Shown here: one piece after another, positions 61,198 through 64,000 of the stretch
How positions within the stretch are numbered: the first letter of the stretch is position 1
Layout: every line of letters starts with the position of its first letter
DNA from: Flavisolibacter longurius
Lineage (GTDB): Bacteria; Bacteroidota; Bacteroidia; Chitinophagales; Chitinophagaceae
DNA: 64,000 bases
Reading direction: 5' to 3'
Assembly (NCBI GenBank): GCA_014163555.1
Contig: JACJGO010000002.1
Span: forward strand, 310,001 to 374,000
Notes under the pieces: generated by a model
Seen by the model: the letters and a program-made list of their open reading frames with translations, nothing else
Told to the model about the DNA's origin: nothing
Database searches by the model: none
Made by a program: the position numbers and the translations under genes

Positions 61198-64000
61198 CTA
61201 GTGGGCCTCGAGCCAGTTATCACCCGTGCCTACTTCGGCCAGAATGGGAATGCCGTTTGGCAGCGTCATGGCGCTTTGCATGCAATCAAGAATCACCGGC
61301 TTCACCGCTTCCACTTCATCCCTTGTTACATCAAACACCAGTTCATCGTGCACCTGCAAAATCATTTTTGATTTGAAACCGTGTTCCTTAAATGTCTTGT
61401 GAATTTTCACCATTGCCAGCTTGATCATATCGGCAGCCGTTCCCTGGATGGGTGAGTTAATAGCGTTGCGTTCGGCATAACCTCTTACGGTAAAGTTGGA
61501 GGAGTTGATATCACGCAGCCAGCGCTTGCGGCCCAAAACCGTTTGTACATAACCGTGTTCGCGGGCATAGTTGATCATTTCATCCATGTACCGGGTAATG
61601 CCCGCAAACTGGATCTTGTAGTTGTCAATGATCTCTTTGGCTTCGCTACGGCTGATGTCGAGGTTTTCTGCCAGACCGAAGGAACTTTGTCCGTAAATGA
61701 TTCCGAAATTGACGCTCTTAGCTTTGCGGCGCATGTCTTTGGTCACGGCTTCTTCGGCCACGTTATACACTTTTGCTGCTGTAGCCGTGTGAATGTCTTT
61801 GTTCTGAATAAAAGCTTCGCACATCGCAGGATCACTGCTCAGTGCCGCTACAATACGCAATTCAATTTGCGAATAATCGGCGCTGAGTAAAACATGTTCT
61901 TTGTCTCTTGGAATAAATGCCTTTCGGATTTCCCGGCCTCTTTCCGTGCGAATAGGAATGTTCTGCAGGTTGGGATTGTTGCTCGAAAGCCGGCCTGTTA
62001 CCGCAATGGCCTGCGCATAGTTGGTATGCACCCTTCCAGTTTTGGGATTGATCAGTTGCGGAAGCGAATCGACATAAGTGGACTTCAGCTTGGTGTATTC
62101 GCGGTAAGCAAGAATATCATCCACGATCTTGTGCTCGGAAGCCAGTTTGCGCAGCACATCTTCACCGGTAGCATACTGTCCCGTTTTTGTTTTTTTGGCC
62201 TTCGGATCGAGCTTTAATTTTTCAAACAACACTTCACCCAATTGCTTTGGCGAACCGAGGTTGAAACGAACACCGGCCGCTTCGTACACTTTCTCTTCGT
62301 GCACACGGGCTTCGGTTTCCAGCACGGTGGAATATTCATTCAGAAAGTTCGTGTCGATGAGCACCCCTTCAAACTCCATGTCAGTGAGCACAGGTACCAG
62401 CGGATTCTCCACATCACAAAAAACGTTTTCGACTGCATGTTTTTTCAGTTGTGGCTCAAATACGGCTTTAAACTGCAGTGTGATGTCGGCGTCTTCCACT
62501 GCATACTCTTTGATCTTCTCCAACTCTACGTCCCGCATGTTTCCCTGACCTTTTCCTTTTTTGCCGATGAGATCTTCAATATGAACAGGCTCGTAACCGA
62601 GGTATTTGGCGCTCAGCCAGTCCATGTTGCTTTTGCCATCGGGCTCAATGAGGTAGTGGGCCAGCATGGTGTCAAACAGCTTTCCTTTGATCTCTACCCC
62701 ATACCATTTCAGCATCAGCAGGTCGTACTTGATGTTATGACCAATCCACATCTTTTTTTCATCGCTGAACAGGTGGCTAAAGCGGCTCAGCACTTCTTTT
62801 GCTTCTGCCATGTTATCCGGCGATAGCGGAACATACCAGCCATGGTGCGGCCGCACGGCGAAGCTCATTCCCACCAGGCTTGCATTGTTAGCATCAAGAC
62901 CCGTAGTTTCGGTATCAAAAGAAATCTCTGTGGTTTTTTCCAGCGCCTCCAGCAAGCTGGCAAACTCGCCTTCGCTTTCCACCAGCTCGTACTCGTGTTC
63001 AACATTACTGATGTTCTTGCCGGATTCAATTACGGTTTCTTCTTTTTCTGCTTCATCAGTGGTGGAAGAAGCACTGCCGAACAGGTCTGCCTGCACACCT
63101 ACAGACGATTTGCGTTGCGAAACAATATCGCCGCCAAAGTCCTCACCCAATAAGCGTTTGCCAAGTGTTTTAAATTCCAGCTCAGTGAAGATGTCGCGGA
63201 GGCCGTCTTTGTTCCATTCCTTCAGCCGAAAATCTTCTTCGTGAAATTCTACCGGCACATCGGTGATGATGGTGGCCAGTTTTTTACTCATGATCGCATC
63301 TTCGCGTCCTGCACGGATTTTTTCGCCCAAGGCGCCTTTGATGGTATCGGCCGCCGCCAGGATGGCTTCTACTGATCCGTACTCGGTGATAAGTTTGCAG
63401 GCCGTTTTTTGTCCTACACCGGCAATGCCCGGGATGTTGTCCACCGCATCGCCCATCAGTCCCAGAATATCCTTTACCTGGTCAACATTCTGGATACACC
63501 ATTTCTCACACACTTCTTTCGGCCCCATGATCTCCACATCGCCACCCTGGTATCCGGGTTTGTAAATTTTTACCTTGTCGCTCACCAGTTGGCCATAATC
63601 TTTATCCGGTGTCACCATGTACACTTCATAACCCAGCTTTTCGGCCTGTTTGCTCAGCGTGCCGATGACGTCATCGGCTTCAAAGCCATCGTACTCCATC
63701 ATCGGGATGTTAAAGCCGGCAATAATGCGTTTGATATCCGGCATGGCGGCCATCAGGTCTTCGGGGGCTTCCTGCCGGTTGGCCTTGTAGTCGGCAAAAT
63801 CATTCACCCGGTCCGACGGACGTCCGCCTTCAAAGCAAACGGCCATGTGCGTGGGCTTTTGATTGTTGATCAGTTCCAGAAGCGTATTGGTAAAGCCAAA
63901 TTGGGCGTTGGTGTTTTTTCCTTTTGACGTGATGCGGGGATTGCGGATCAGCGCATAATAAGCCCGGAAAATAAGGGCCATGGCATCGAGTAAAAAAAGG
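61198..64000 (-). CDS. polA: DNA polymerase I (5' end outside window)
   Basis: At least 933 codons of polA. The frame stays open to the window edge and reads LFLLDAMALIFRAYY, so the true start is a few codons outside. The three parts are all present. The 5'-3' exonuclease has PDKDYGQL and DAVDNIPG. The 3'-5' exonuclease has the residues FDTETTGLD, IGHNIKYDLLML and YAVEDAD, so proofreading appears intact. The polymerase has DYSQIELRIVA (motif A), RRKAKSVNFGIIYG (motif B) and LQVHDELVFDV (motif C). It fills Okazaki-fragment gaps and repairs DNA. The stop is TAG at 61198-61200. Confidence 0.97.
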   Translation of the reverse strand, partial: LFLLDAMALIFRAYYALIRNPRITSKGKNTNAQFGFTNTLLELINNQKPTHMAVCFEGGRPSDRVNDFADYKANRQEAPEDLMAAMPDIKRIIAGFNIPMMEYDGFEADDVIGTLSKQAEKLGYEVYMVTPDKDYGQLVSDKVKIYKPGYQGGDVEIMGPKEVCEKWCIQNVDQVKDILGLMGDAVDNIPGIAGVGQKTACKLITEYGSVEAILAAADTIKGALGEKIRAGREDAIMSKKLATIITDVPVEFHEEDFRLKEWNKDGLRDIFTELEFKTLGKRLLGEDFGGDIVSQRKSSVGVQADLFGSASSTTDEAEKEETVIESGKNISNVEHEYELVESEGEFASLLEALEKTTEISFDTETTGLDANNASLVGMSFAVRPHHGWYVPLSPDNMAEAKEVLSRFSHLFSDEKKMWIGHNIKYDLLMLKWYGVEIKGKLFDTMLAHYLIEPDGKSNMDWLSAKYLGYEPVHIEDLIGKKGKGQGNMRDVELEKIKEYAVEDADITLQFKAVFEPQLKKHAVENVFCDVENPLVPVLTDMEFEGVLIDTNFLNEYSTVLETEARVHEEKVYEAAGVRFNLGSPKQLGEVLFEKLKLDPKAKKTKTGQYATGEDVLRKLASEHKIVDDILAYREYTKLKSTYVDSLPQLINPKTGRVHTNYAQAIAVTGRLSSNNPNLQNIPIRTERGREIRKAFIPRDKEHVLLSADYSQIELRIVAALSSDPAMCEAFIQNKDIHTATAAKVYNVAEEAVTKDMRRKAKSVNFGIIYGQSSFGLAENLDISRSEAKEIIDNYKIQFAGITRYMDEMINYAREHGYVQTVLGRKRWLRDINSSNFTVRGYAERNAINSPIQGTAADMIKLAMVKIHKTFKEHGFKSKMILQVHDELVFDVTRDEVEAVKPVILDCMQSAMTLPNGIPILAEVGTGDNWLEAH

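Overview
The window comes from a chromosome of the phylum Bacteroidota, most probably family Chitinophagaceae. Supporting signs are two SusC/SusD outer-membrane pairs, Bacteroidota-only families (DUF5606, DUF3127, DUF6443-type RHS proteins), several starts preceded by the Bacteroidota -7 element TAnnTTTG, and mostly weak Shine-Dalgarno signals. Both ends cut a gene: the C-terminal part of feoB on the left and the 5' end of polA on the right. No rRNA, tRNA, CRISPR array or insertion sequence was seen.

Region 1 (1-1442) is the end of feoB. Region 2 (about 1450-13400) looks like an accessory island. It holds an A+T-richer orphan NarL-type response regulator, then a five-gene co-directional cluster: an exported coiled-coil protein with a barrel-like C-terminus, a 1288-aa exported RHS/YD-repeat protein, a glutathione-peroxidase-like protein with every catalytic residue replaced, a 1467-aa RHS core protein with a variable C-terminal tip, and a 158-aa lipoprotein immediately downstream. 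This has the layout of a polymorphic-toxin system with a candidate immunity lipoprotein, and it is the most interesting part of the window.

Region 3 (13.4-25.7 kb) is mostly housekeeping and envelope genes: GNAT acetyltransferase, aldehyde dehydrogenase, a coupled M20 amidohydrolase/serine-hydrolase pair, polysaccharide deacetylase, M48 lipoprotein protease, TonB, a HTH-only LuxR protein, a 7-TM protein/histidine kinase/response regulator module, and tadA. Region 4 (25.7-35.3 kb) is two tandem SusC-SusD pairs on the minus strand, separated by a terminator, with no degradative enzyme beside them. Region 5 (35.6-49.6 kb) holds superoxide dismutase, a GH10-like hydrolase, MarR, a radical SAM/ATP-grasp divergent pair, GH25 lysozyme, SCO-Fur, an S9 peptidase, a DUF3127 protein with an SSB-like C-terminal tip, an M3 oligopeptidase and a DUF5606 protein. 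Region 6 (49.8-64 kb) holds a large outer-membrane beta-barrel protein with a glycine-rich insert, a DUF4287/DUF5655 protein, a DsbA-family protein, an amidohydrolase, a penicillin acylase-like lipoprotein, two tandem DUF418 membrane proteins and polA.

Gaps between genes contain many rho-independent hairpins plus several families of palindromic or short tandem repeats, including one REP-like element present twice (36.4 and 46.5 kb).
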